Positions 34,812-42,534 of a stretch of DNA of 63,519 nucleotides are shown in pieces. The stretch spans positions 1-63,519 of the IMG/VR virus record IMGVR_UViG_3300022602_003808; one strand, 5' to 3'. The position numbers and the translations under genes are program-made. Position 1 is the first letter of the stretch; each line of letters starts with the position of its first letter. The notes below the pieces were generated by a model, which saw nothing but the letters and a program-made list of their open reading frames with translations, had not been told where the DNA came from and made no database searches. The DNA comes from a virus.

Positions 34812-35253
34812 TTTCAATCAAATTGAATCAGAAGCACAAGCATTGTTTAAAGCTGAGTTATTAAAATATAATATTACAACTTACGATAGTTTACCGAAAA
34901 AAGATTACCTTAAGCTTGTACATTATTTCACGTTATCTACGCTACTAAAAGAGTATTCTAATTTAGAATACAAAAAGAATACTATATTTTGGATTAATAA
35001 AGATACCTGTAATACGGATATATTAAACTTTATAAAAGAAGTTAAAAAGTGTTTCCCAATACTACTTTATATTGCTAGTAAACAGTATAGTTCCGTATTA
35101 ACCGATAAAAATACTGCAGAATACACAGAAATAACTACCGAGCTCAAGGAGTTTCGATACTCAATCGATTATAGCAGGTACAGTTTTAACAAAATCAAAC
35201 GGTTTTGCACCAAAAACGGGCTAGAATCCCTCTTAAATTCATTCAAACTGTGA
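34771..35253 (+). CDS. Hypothetical protein
   Basis: A 160-residue, Lys/Tyr/Leu-rich helical protein of unknown function (MQLKELKYNLYLADFNQI...). It overlaps the GIY-YIG-like gene by 41 bp and ends just before the hairpin-rich intergenic region. No motif recognised. Confidence 0.55.
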   Translation: MQLKELKYNLYLADFNQIESEAQALFKAELLKYNITTYDSLPKKDYLKLVHYFTLSTLLKEYSNLEYKKNTIFWINKDTCNTDILNFIKEVKKCFPILLYIASKQYSSVLTDKNTAEYTEITTELKEFRYSIDYSRYSFNKIKRFCTKNGLESLLNSFKL

Positions 35254-35480
35254 GTCGGATTTTTCTCTATATATTATATAATATTAAGGCGAGCGTTAGC
35301 GAGCCTAATAAAAGGTCTGACAAGACCGGAGACGAAGGAGCTTTAGCTCCTGAGTCCCTATCTACTTTAATATACGGCTTATGCTGTATATGGTATACTC
35401 CTTAAACCGACGACACTTTATATTACTTTATTGCCAATAAAAATCAAGTGCAAATATGCAAAAAAGTCGTAAATAATAGT
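35254..35480. other. Hairpin-rich intergenic region, candidate structured RNA
   Basis: This 227-bp gap has no supported gene. After an AT-rich promoter-like run (35265-35287, tatatattatataatatt) come a direct repeat GCGAG-CGTTA-GCGAG (about 35289-35304) and three hairpins: GGTCT-gaca-AGACC (35314-35327), GGAGCT-tt-AGCTCC (35337-35350) and ATATACGGC-ttat-GCTGTATAT with one G-T pair (35370-35391). The stretch is richer in GC than its flanks. A plus-strand small RNA, a processed leader or a maturation signal are possible; none ends in a U-tract typical of a terminator. Confidence 0.5.
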
Positions 35481-35768
35481 ATGACCAAGAGTAAATTCCT
35501 AAAAGTTTTGGAAACTGCATTAAAAGAAGATGGATTTGGTATGACTACTGATACTGATCCTTCTACAGAAACCCCTAGCACATTAGGTACCAATGTAAGC
35601 AATGCAGCTACTACAGCAAAGAAAGCAAACACAAATTTAAAGCAACAGGCTTTAGCTGTAATGTTACAAGACCCTGAATTTCAAGCTGCTCATAAAGCTG
35701 GCGACCAAACAAAGATTAATAGTTATATTCAAAGTGTTTTACAGTCAACCAATACTACTACCACATAA
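35481..35768 (+). CDS. Small protein with capsid-targeting-like N-terminus
   Basis: A 95-residue protein starting MTKSKFLKVLETALKEDG, with VLE and LKE sites like prohead-protease targets. It continues as Thr/Ser-rich linker and then an Ala/Gln helix (LKQQALAVMLQDPEFQAAHK). The ATG at 35481 is preferred over an in-frame GTG at 35448 because TAAATAAT-agt-ATG precedes it, the same arrangement seen before other late genes. It abuts the next gene (TAATG). Confidence 0.55.
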   Translation: MTKSKFLKVLETALKEDGFGMTTDTDPSTETPSTLGTNVSNAATTAKKANTNLKQQALAVMLQDPEFQAAHKAGDQTKINSYIQSVLQSTNTTTT

Positions 35769-36130
35769 TGAAAAGATTTGACAAAATTGCAGAAGGTATA
35801 TTTCGTACTTTATTAGAAGCACCACCTACACCTGTTGGTCCAGAACCAGCTGGACCTGTCGGTCCGGGTCTCGCTCCTGCAGGTTTACCACAAGACGGTG
35901 GTCCTGTTGCTGCTCAAACACCTGCTGATACTGGTGCAGATCGTAATCCTAATGAAATTCAAACCTGGGAAACTACTTTAGTTACTATGTGTGCAGATGC
36001 TATTTGCCGAGTACAAGCAGATCCAAGCATTCTCGGGCCTGATGATATTAAGACTTTATCTTCTGGTGTTAACCTTAAGAATAAAGATACCATTATCGAT
36101 ATTATTAAGACCCTATCTGGTAAGATTTAA
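35768..36130 (+). CDS. Pro/Gly-rich small protein with capsid-targeting-like N-terminus
   Basis: A 120-residue protein. N-terminus MKRFDKIAEGIFRTLLEA carries IAE and LLE; then comes a Pro/Gly/Ala linker (PTPVGPEPAGPVGPGLAP) and a helical C-terminal domain with CADAICRVQADPSIL and DDIKTLSSGVNLKNKD. Start codon overlaps the stop of the previous gene. Converges with the lysozyme gene, overlapping by 4 bp. Function unknown; internal head protein is a contextual guess. Confidence 0.55.
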   Translation: MKRFDKIAEGIFRTLLEAPPTPVGPEPAGPVGPGLAPAGLPQDGGPVAAQTPADTGADRNPNEIQTWETTLVTMCADAICRVQADPSILGPDDIKTLSSGVNLKNKDTIIDIIKTLSGKI

Positions 36131-36741
36131 TGTTTTAAGTATCTAGCTGCAAACTGCCGGTTTCTATTTACTAGTTCTTTGCCTTTTGCATAGTAGCGTT
36201 TGTACTGAGTGTTCACAACATTTGAATCGTTAGCTACTACCCCAGCCATAAATTTTGGAAAATGAGGTAACGCACTGTTAAACGCAAAGTCTGTTAACAT
36301 TTCTTTTCTTGTATTGTCTAAACTATCCCAGGTACCGGAGCCGTGTTTACTATCAACAAGTTTTTTAGCTCTATTAGCAGCTACATTAATATCATTTTTT
36401 AACATTTCTAATGCCTGTGCATCAGTAATACCTTGAGGGTAGTTTTCTCCTGGCACTAGCTTATGACCATACGCAATAGTTTTAGTACCACCCTCAGCGC
36501 TTGGTTGTGCAAACCATTTACCGTCTTTTAATCCTGCTTTAACACCATTTTCAACGTTTTTTATGTAACCAATAAAGTCTGGTGTAATATCAAATTGTCC
36601 TTGATTGTAGTAATCCGCAAATGAGCTAACGTTCTGTACCATAGCCGGACGAGTATCCGACGGCATAGAAAATTTAATTGGAGGTGGTGGGGGTAGATTC
36701 ACGGCTTCATTTTTATTTACTAATTTTCTATTAACAGCCAT
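36127..36741 (-). CDS. Lysozyme-like muramidase (GH24 family)
   Basis: A 204-residue protein with a T4-lysozyme-type catalytic core: VENGVKAGLKDGKW (Glu then Asp) followed by GGTKTIAYGHKLVP, matching the E-x8-D/C-x5-T triad pattern and the GIGH-like turn. RKEMLTDFAFNSAL and NRNRQFAARYLKH complete the domain. The first 45 residues are a Pro-rich extension (LPPPPPIKF). The ATG at 36741 is chosen; a longer frame to 36795 would add a hydrophobic leader and overlap the divergent gene. It could be an endolysin or a virion lysozyme; no signal peptide with this start. Confidence 0.8.
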   Translation of the reverse strand: MAVNRKLVNKNEAVNLPPPPPIKFSMPSDTRPAMVQNVSSFADYYNQGQFDITPDFIGYIKNVENGVKAGLKDGKWFAQPSAEGGTKTIAYGHKLVPGENYPQGITDAQALEMLKNDINVAANRAKKLVDSKHGSGTWDSLDNTRKEMLTDFAFNSALPHFPKFMAGVVANDSNVVNTQYKRYYAKGKELVNRNRQFAARYLKH

Positions 36742-36772
36742 ATCATTATTTACTAATGCTGTAAATAAATGT

Positions 36773-37126
36773 GTGATACTTAAATACAAAAACAAAAAAT
36801 ACAGCAGTGAAGACTTGCCTATTTTTTTGTATTTTAAAACAGAAACTCATAAAAAGGATTTTATTAATAAGCTAATGAGTTATACTCCCAATGAGTTTGT
36901 AAGGTTTGACTGTGTGGATATTGCACTTGCTGGTAATACACTTATTACAGACAAAAGATCGGCATTATATATTAATCTTGAAACATTAGAAGAAAAAAAG
37001 CATATACAAAGATATATGTTCGATGCAGAAGAGAACAGTAATGCTGTTATATCCACCCCACCAGACATTAAGCCTAGTATATTAGAAGAGTGGATTGAAA
37101 GACATACAAAAGATCACATTTTGTAG
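36773..37126 (+). CDS. Hypothetical protein, GTG start
   Basis: A 117-residue protein (MILKYKNKKYSSEDLPIFLY...) beginning with GTG. Mixed alpha/beta, ending in an acidic helix (SILEEWIERHTKDHIL). Transcribed divergently from the lysozyme gene and 33 bp upstream of queD. Function unknown. Confidence 0.55.
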   Translation: MILKYKNKKYSSEDLPIFLYFKTETHKKDFINKLMSYTPNEFVRFDCVDIALAGNTLITDKRSALYINLETLEEKKHIQRYMFDAEENSNAVISTPPDIKPSILEEWIERHTKDHIL

Positions 37127-37159
37127 TTGAGTTTTTTAAATTACTTCATACTATAAGGT

Positions 37160-37624
37160 ATGAGTAAATTTATTTCTACTAAAGTTATACCGTTAGGTTC
37201 TTGTGCTTTTCGTCAACCCTATGCAACTAGCCATTGCAAGTTTATACACGGCTATCGTTTGCAGGCTAAGTTTTGGTTTAGTTGTGACAAATTAGATCAA
37301 AATAACTGGGTAGTAGATTTCGGTTCTTTAAAACCACTTAAAGCTCAATTAGAAGAAATATTTGATCACAAAACAGTTGTTTGGTCAAAAGACCCGCAAA
37401 TAGATATCTTTAAATTATTAGAAGCACAGGGTATGGTAGAGTTAGTTACACTAGATGATGGTGTTGGTATTGAGCGATTTGCCGAACTTTGTCATAAAAT
37501 GGCTAATCAACACGTAAAAGACCTGACTAACGGTCGTTGCTGGTGTTCTAAAGTAGAAGTCTGGGAACACGAAGGAAATAGCGCAATTTATAAAGATAAA
37601 CTACAAACAGAGTGGAAAAGCTAA
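37160..37624 (+). CDS. queD: 6-carboxytetrahydropterin synthase-like QueD (PTPS family)
   Basis: A 154-residue PTPS/QueD homologue, second step of preQ0 synthesis (dihydroneopterin triphosphate to 6-carboxytetrahydropterin). ATSHCKFIHGYRL (22-34) holds the catalytic Cys26 and His30 of the C-x3-H-G-H motif, but the last His is Tyr32. VDFGSLKPLK (about 54-63) and the FDHKTVV segment with the Asp-His pair are kept. The first canonical zinc His is not at its usual place. This variant is, to my recollection, typical of marine T4-like phages. Followed by queE after 21 bp. Confidence 0.85.
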   Translation: MSKFISTKVIPLGSCAFRQPYATSHCKFIHGYRLQAKFWFSCDKLDQNNWVVDFGSLKPLKAQLEEIFDHKTVVWSKDPQIDIFKLLEAQGMVELVTLDDGVGIERFAELCHKMANQHVKDLTNGRCWCSKVEVWEHEGNSAIYKDKLQTEWKS

Positions 37625-37645
37625 TCTTATATATTATAATAACGT

Positions 37646-38452
37646 ATGTCTAATATTGACCCTAATACAACTTTATTCATTTCAGATGATTTCGTATTCT
37701 ATACTCTAGAAGGTGAAGGTCGTTACATTGGCTATCCTTCAGTGTTTATGAGAATGGCAATGTGCAACTTAACGTGCATAAATTTCAAGAGTGAAGACTC
37801 GCCTTTCGGTTGTGATAGTTACATAAGCTGGTCTAAGAAAAATAAAATGACATTCGAAGAAGTAGCACAACTCTTTGAAAAGAATGATTATCACGAGCGC
37901 TTAAAACAAGGTGCTTTGTTAAAGTTAACCGGCGGTGAACCTTTTATTCAGCAAAAGAACTTATTACTGTTTGTTAAGTTTATTAGAGATCGTTGGGGGT
38001 TTCAAAACTACAGCAGAACATTAACAGTGGAAGATGTTGGTAAGCCTACATTACATATAGACTTTGAAACTAACGGTACCATTATGCCAGATGAAGAGTG
38101 GTCTTGTCTTGGTGTACGGGTAACATATACTACTTCTCCTAAACTATCTAGTAATGGAGATCCTGTTGAAAAGCGTTATAAACCAGAAGTATTACGTTAT
38201 CTAGCTGTACACGATGCTTGCTTTAAGTTTGTAGCTAAACAAGAATCAGACTTAAATGAAGTACTAGAGAATTATCTCAATAATCCTGAAGTAGCTGTAC
38301 GTTCAGATCAAGTATGGATTATGCCTTGCTGTGGTAGCCGTAAAGAATTACTAGAAGTAGGGCCTGTAGTGGCTGAACTCTGTAAGAAATATAATTTTAA
38401 GTTCTCTAACAGAATGCACTTGCAGGTCTGGGATAAAGCACTTAAGGTTTAA
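37646..38452 (+). CDS. queE: 7-carboxy-7-deazaguanine synthase QueE (radical SAM)
   Basis: A 268-residue radical-SAM enzyme that contracts 6-carboxytetrahydropterin to CDG. FYTLEGEGRYIGYPSVFMR (18-36) matches the QueE opening. Cluster cysteines are Cys40, Cys44 and Cys56, i.e. C-x3-C-x11-C instead of C-x3-C-x2-C, with an extra NFKSEDSPFG-like loop before CDS. LTGGEPFIQ (about 93-101) is the SAM-binding GGE motif, and DFETNGT follows. A low-potential electron donor is needed; the ferredoxin at 34081 is a candidate. Confidence 0.9.
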   Translation: MSNIDPNTTLFISDDFVFYTLEGEGRYIGYPSVFMRMAMCNLTCINFKSEDSPFGCDSYISWSKKNKMTFEEVAQLFEKNDYHERLKQGALLKLTGGEPFIQQKNLLLFVKFIRDRWGFQNYSRTLTVEDVGKPTLHIDFETNGTIMPDEEWSCLGVRVTYTTSPKLSSNGDPVEKRYKPEVLRYLAVHDACFKFVAKQESDLNEVLENYLNNPEVAVRSDQVWIMPCCGSRKELLEVGPVVAELCKKYNFKFSNRMHLQVWDKALKV

Positions 38453-38455
38453 TAT

Positions 38456-38617
38456 ATGAACGACATTCCTGATCCTAAAAGACATAAAAACATTAGCATC
38501 ATTAAAAGCATTATCCGTATTATAGCAAGTACTTGTCTTTGCTTTGGTGCATTCTGGGTTACTGGTGTATTGCTAATTGTAGCAGAAATACTCGGTATTA
38601 TTGAAGAAATGGTATAA
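38456..38617 (+). CDS. Small single-pass membrane protein
   Basis: A 53-residue frame between queE and the 75-residue gene, starting MNDIPDPKRHKNISIIKS and containing one hydrophobic segment (about 21-48: IRIIASTCLCFGAFWVTGVL, in part) and an acidic end (IEEMV). It starts 3 bp after queE stops and ends 3 bp before the next ATG, spacing that supports translation. Function unknown. Confidence 0.55.
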   Translation: MNDIPDPKRHKNISIIKSIIRIIASTCLCFGAFWVTGVLLIVAEILGIIEEMV

Positions 38618-38620
38618 TAT

Positions 38621-38848
38621 ATGAAACAAGAAATTAAATTTACATATACGTTAGAGCATACTAATGACGATATTAATGTCAGTGTGCCTCGTAAAATTGA
38701 AATTATATTTGACGGTCAAGCTGACTTAGAGGAACTAACAGAGCAGTTTAACGCTTTTGTTAAAGCTATAGGTTACAACCCGCCTCACAATTGTGTACTT
38801 GATTGGGTAGATGTCGAAACTGGTCAGCCACCTGAAGACGATGAATGA
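38621..38848 (+). CDS. Small acidic hypothetical protein
   Basis: A 75-residue protein with strands FTYTLEHTNDDINVSVPRKI and a helix (LEELTEQFNAFVKAIGY), ending VETGQPPEDDE. It resembles small phage proteins of unknown role. ATG follows TATAATAT. Confidence 0.55.
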   Translation: MKQEIKFTYTLEHTNDDINVSVPRKIEIIFDGQADLEELTEQFNAFVKAIGYNPPHNCVLDWVDVETGQPPEDDE

Positions 38849-38884
38849 GGTTGCTAATATCACTATAAAGCGTAAATTTTAAAA

Positions 38885-39601
38885 ATGAGTCACTCTAAAC
38901 TTAATAAAATCGGCATTATTGGTACACAATGCATTGGCAAATCTACATTGGTAGATGATATGATACTGCAATGGCCGCAATTATGTAAGTCACAAAAAAC
39001 GTACCGCGATCTTATTAAAGAAAAGAAACTACCTGTTAATAAAAACGGTACCAAAGAATCTCAACAAGCCATACTTAACTTTCTCGTTGATGAAGCAATG
39101 GCTAATTACGGCAATAAAAAAATGATTTTTGACCGTACACCTATTGATAATTTAGTTTATTCTTTATGGCTCTACGATAAGGGTGTAACAGATATTGATG
39201 AGGATTTTATTGATAAATCAATTATACAGGCTAAAGAAGCAATTAAATCTTACTCTATAATTTTCTATATTCCTCTCACTAAAGAAAATGACGTACTCCT
39301 TCAGATTAAAGAGAATAGAGATATTGATCCTATTTATCGCGGAGAAATAGCAGTACTATTTGATACTATTTATAGGGCCTGGGAATCTGGTGCTTCGCGT
39401 TTCTTTGATACTGAAGATCGCACACCTATTATACCTTTATACGGTACACCATTAGAGCGTATAGCAATGGCTAATCTTTATATTAACGAAAAATGTGAAT
39501 TTTTCGGTGAAGAAGATTCTTTAATTAAAGGAGATATTGCTGAACAACAAATGCTTGCTGACCAACTAGGATTAACGGATAAGAAACAGTTTAAATTGTA
39601 G
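38885..39601 (+). CDS. P-loop NTPase/kinase-like protein, paralogue of 19434-20009
   Basis: A 238-residue AAA_28/NadR-kinase-like protein. Walker A is IGTQCIGKSTLV (about 12-23). KLPVNKNGTKESQQAIL (about 47-63) and MIFDRTPIDNLVYSLWLYDKG (about 79-99, in part) correspond to the same segments in the shorter protein at 19434, showing homology. It has a longer C-terminal half including LYGTPLERIAMANLY. Both copies lie in deazaguanine-gene neighbourhoods (here after queD-queE). The NTP-dependent role is unknown. Confidence 0.75.
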   Translation: MSHSKLNKIGIIGTQCIGKSTLVDDMILQWPQLCKSQKTYRDLIKEKKLPVNKNGTKESQQAILNFLVDEAMANYGNKKMIFDRTPIDNLVYSLWLYDKGVTDIDEDFIDKSIIQAKEAIKSYSIIFYIPLTKENDVLLQIKENRDIDPIYRGEIAVLFDTIYRAWESGASRFFDTEDRTPIIPLYGTPLERIAMANLYINEKCEFFGEEDSLIKGDIAEQQMLADQLGLTDKKQFKL

Positions 39602-39616
39602 TAAGTATTGTATTAT

Positions 39617-40258
39617 ATGAAATTCGATGATGCTATTAACTATATTGCTGAGTCCACACTTAATGCGGAAATGGCTCGGCATAAAAATCTTGCTGTACTT
39701 GCAAGAGCAGCTGAACTTGAAAAGAAAGGTCTTTCACCTTCTACTGCAAAAGCTTACGCCTGGAAAGAATTAAGAGCTGGTAAGCTAGGTAGCTCTTCTG
39801 AACCAATAGCTGTTGAACCTGCAGCTGATGAACCATCGAAGCCTGTAGCAGGTTTTAAGCGCTCTACAGAAGCATTAAGAGCTAAAGAACAGGTTGAAGA
39901 CTTTTTAGAATTCAATCGTTCTGCTACTGCAGAAGATGTTGCTGTAGCTCTTGATCTTGATCCTGAATTAGTAAATTCAGTGTATGATGATGCTAAGAAT
40001 GAGATTAAAAATGTAAAAACTTCAGAACCCAGTGAAGAACCTGGTGAAGAAGAAGTAAAAGATCTCGAAAAAGATAAATTAGCTCGTATTAGAGATCAAA
40101 TTATGAAGCTACGCGGGCTCAAAGGCAAACACAAGCACGTAAAAGCACCAAAAGATATTGATGCATCTACAGATGATGATGAATTATCCCCAGCTGTTGA
40201 TCCTGACATTCAAGACTACGTAGGTCGTACTGGTGGTAGTGTTGATCAAGAAAATTAA
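39617..40258 (+). CDS. Hypothetical protein with capsid-targeting-like N-terminus
   Basis: A 213-residue protein starting MKFDDAINYIAESTLNAEM, with I-A-E at 10-12 in the place expected for a prohead protease site. The middle is Ala/Glu-rich with a helical region (SAYAWKEL-like STAKAYAWKELRAGKLG) and EDVAVALDLDPELVNSV; the C-terminus is highly charged (KLRGLKGKHKHVKAPKD). The ATG at 39617 is used rather than the in-frame TTG at 39608. Overlaps the convergent gp4 gene by 4 bp. Function unknown. Confidence 0.6.
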   Translation: MKFDDAINYIAESTLNAEMARHKNLAVLARAAELEKKGLSPSTAKAYAWKELRAGKLGSSSEPIAVEPAADEPSKPVAGFKRSTEALRAKEQVEDFLEFNRSATAEDVAVALDLDPELVNSVYDDAKNEIKNVKTSEPSEEPGEEEVKDLEKDKLARIRDQIMKLRGLKGKHKHVKAPKDIDASTDDDELSPAVDPDIQDYVGRTGGSVDQEN

Positions 40259-40704
40259 AGATACTTTTCGGTAAGAATAATAAACTTCATACCTTTTTTA
40301 GCCGCGTAATCACTCGCGGCTTTCCATTTGGCTTGATTCTTGTGCCACATTAACTGTTCATACAACACAGTACTAGATTTCTTTTTAGTAGACTGCACTG
40401 GTGGTTGTGTTTGAGCGTGTGGTTTAAGTTCAATTAAATATTTTTGTACATTACCGTCTTTGTCCTTGATTGCTGCAATTAAGTCTACATAATAGTTGTG
40501 TACTTTATTATCTATTTCACTGTAATACGGTACAACAATGCCCTCGCTTGCCCAGGCGGTAACGTTAGAATTTTGATCAAAAAACAAAAAGAAGTCTCTT
40601 TCTAATGCAGATCTATAAACAGGATTCGACGAACCCATATATTTATTTTTATTAATAGGGTTATAAATTCCTTGAATAAACTTGCTATTTTTAGGGTACC
40701 CCAT
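40255..40704 (-). CDS. 4: Head completion protein gp4-like
   Basis: A 149-residue protein with the nuclease-like fold of T4 gp4/gp50 head completion proteins. NPVYRSALERDFFLFFDQN (about 26-44), VTAWASEGIVVPYYSEIDNKVHNYYVDLIA (in part) and KYLIELKPHAQTQPP form the D-x-n-E-x-K pattern of the endonuclease core. It would finish filled heads before tail joining. It is the only minus-strand gene here and has TAAGTATA four bases upstream of its ATG, suggesting its own late promoter. Confidence 0.78.
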   Translation of the reverse strand: MGYPKNSKFIQGIYNPINKNKYMGSSNPVYRSALERDFFLFFDQNSNVTAWASEGIVVPYYSEIDNKVHNYYVDLIAAIKDKDGNVQKYLIELKPHAQTQPPVQSTKKKSSTVLYEQLMWHKNQAKWKAASDYAAKKGMKFIILTEKYL

Positions 40705-40720
40705 ATACTATACTTACTTT

Positions 40721-41734
40721 ATGCTTATACCGCAAAATTTTGTAATACAAACATTCTTCCAATACGCGAAGAGACCTGTATACAAGAAAACCGCTAATAC
40801 ATATAATGCGGAATGCCCTTATTGCCACGAAGGTAAAAGTACGGGTAAAAAGCGTAGATTCTTTTACATACCGGAAGACGATCATTTGTTTTGTCATAAT
40901 TGCGGTGAAAGTAAAAACGGATTAGAGTTTGTTAAAGAAATGACCCATATGTCAGTTAGTGAGATACTAGCTGAATCCGGTAGTCACGCGGATACGGTTG
41001 AAGACTTAATTAAGAAGTCGGATTTTTATAAAAAGGCTAACCCCAACCCTTTACCGTACGATAGTATTAATTTATTCGATAGTAATCAGGTATCATTTTA
41101 TAAAGAAAACCAGGTAGTTAGGGATGCTCTTGAGTTTATCAATAAAAGACGCTTAGATACTGCTATTAATAAGCCTAAAACGCTTTGGATTAGCTTGACT
41201 GATATGACTCATAAGAATAGAGTAGTGTTTCCGTTCTACAACACTGAGGGTAAAATAGTAACTTATCAATCAAGAGCTTTATATAAAGAAGATGAAGATA
41301 GAGCAAAGTACCTTTCTAAAGTTAATAGCGATAAAGGTATATTTAATTTAGATAAAGTATCTTCTGATATAGATTATATATTCTTGCAAGAAGGACCTAT
41401 TGATGCTATGTTTTTGCGTAATAGTGTAGCATTAGCTGGTATACATCCTACAGAAGAACAATTAGAAATGTTGCAAAAAGCATACCCTATGCACAGCTTA
41501 GTCTATGTACTAGATAACCAATGGGTAGATAAAACTTCTTACAAAATAACTAAAGAACTTCTAGAAAGAGGTGAAACCGTGTTTATATGGCCTTCAGTAC
41601 CGTATAAAGATTTTAATGAAATGTGCATTGCTAATAACACTAGTAGTGTATCGATTGACTTCGTTCTACCTGACTGTCATAAAGGTATGAGAGGTTTAAT
41701 AGAATTTTCAAAAATTAAATGCAAACAAAATTAA
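40721..41734 (+). CDS. 61: DNA primase (gp61-like, DnaG type)
   Basis: A 337-residue primase. The N-terminal zinc-binding domain has C-PYC-H (about 33-37) and C-HNC-G (about 58-62). The TOPRIM-containing core shows VVFPFYNTEGKIVTYQSRA, KYLSKVNSDKGIFN, then YIFLQEGPIDAMF (EGPIDA, with the TOPRIM Glu) and LVYVLDNQWVDK (the D-x-D equivalent). It makes RNA primers with helicase gp41. The ATG at 40721 is chosen over one at 40682 that would overlap gp4. Confidence 0.88.
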   Translation: MLIPQNFVIQTFFQYAKRPVYKKTANTYNAECPYCHEGKSTGKKRRFFYIPEDDHLFCHNCGESKNGLEFVKEMTHMSVSEILAESGSHADTVEDLIKKSDFYKKANPNPLPYDSINLFDSNQVSFYKENQVVRDALEFINKRRLDTAINKPKTLWISLTDMTHKNRVVFPFYNTEGKIVTYQSRALYKEDEDRAKYLSKVNSDKGIFNLDKVSSDIDYIFLQEGPIDAMFLRNSVALAGIHPTEEQLEMLQKAYPMHSLVYVLDNQWVDKTSYKITKELLERGETVFIWPSVPYKDFNEMCIANNTSSVSIDFVLPDCHKGMRGLIEFSKIKCKQN

Positions 41735-41766
41735 TAGCAGTAACACAACCGAGACGTTTAAAGTAA

Positions 41767-42477
41767 TTAACGAGAGCTAATTTTGCTTGTAGCGTCGTGA
41801 ATCTTCTTACCAGAGCTTGTAACTACTGTTTTGAATAGTTCTGCTAAGCCGCGTAAGTTTTCTGCTAATTTAGTAATACGCTTTTCTTCACGACGGACAA
41901 TACCTTTAAAAGGAATTGAGTTACGCATTTCTAGCGCATTAATTTGAGCATTTAAACTTTCTTCATCAGTACCGTTAATGAATGTTGCCATATCATCAAG
42001 CTTTTTGATCCATTGACGTGCTTTTTCAACACCTTCTGTATCTAACTTTAATGATGGGTTAGATTCTGAGTCAAACTTACTATGATCTGTATCTTTGTCT
42101 AAAGTCTTTTTCCAGGCTGCCTCTCCATCTGGTTCGGGTGTAGGAGCAGGAGTCGGTGCTGGTTTAGCTTCCATACCTAAGCTTGCACCGTAAAAGTTTT
42201 CTGCAATTTTTTCAGCTTTTGAAGTTGCAATAGCACCACGAATGTCCTTACCATAACGCTTTTCAATATCTTTCTTGGGTAAACCTTTATAAATTTTATT
42301 GCGCTCAGCTTTTTGAGCTGCAGTCATATGTTTTTCTTCTTTTACAGGAAAAGTCTTGCCGCCAAGCTTGAATTCCTTTTTACCAGCTTCTTTTGCTTTT
42401 TGATCTTTAAAGTGCATAACACCAGCACCTTCTTTATCTAGGGATTCATTAAATGCATCTTGGAACAAATTCTTCAT
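41767..42477 (-). CDS. Hypothetical protein with capsid-targeting-like N-terminus
   Basis: A 236-residue protein beginning MKNLFQDAFNESLDKEG. It has a basic middle (KAEKIAENFYGASLG), a Pro/Ala linker (KPAPTPAPTPEPDGE) and a helical C-terminus (NALEMRNSIPFKGIVRREEK). The second Met (42477) is preferred because TAAATAAT lies 4 bp upstream. It is the minus-strand gene between primase and queC, perhaps an internal head or scaffold-associated protein. No family recognised. Confidence 0.58.
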   Translation of the reverse strand: MKNLFQDAFNESLDKEGAGVMHFKDQKAKEAGKKEFKLGGKTFPVKEEKHMTAAQKAERNKIYKGLPKKDIEKRYGKDIRGAIATSKAEKIAENFYGASLGMEAKPAPTPAPTPEPDGEAAWKKTLDKDTDHSKFDSESNPSLKLDTEGVEKARQWIKKLDDMATFINGTDEESLNAQINALEMRNSIPFKGIVRREEKRITKLAENLRGLAELFKTVVTSSGKKIHDATSKISSR

Positions 42478-42534
42478 ATACATTATTTACTACTTTTTTA
42501 TTGAATTTCTATAAATCTACACTATTATAACTAT

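Noticed and set aside
35205-35405. 66-residue frame across the hairpin region
   Set aside because: Starts inside the preceding gene, has no recognisable protein character, and its sequence is explained by the hairpins and direct repeat.
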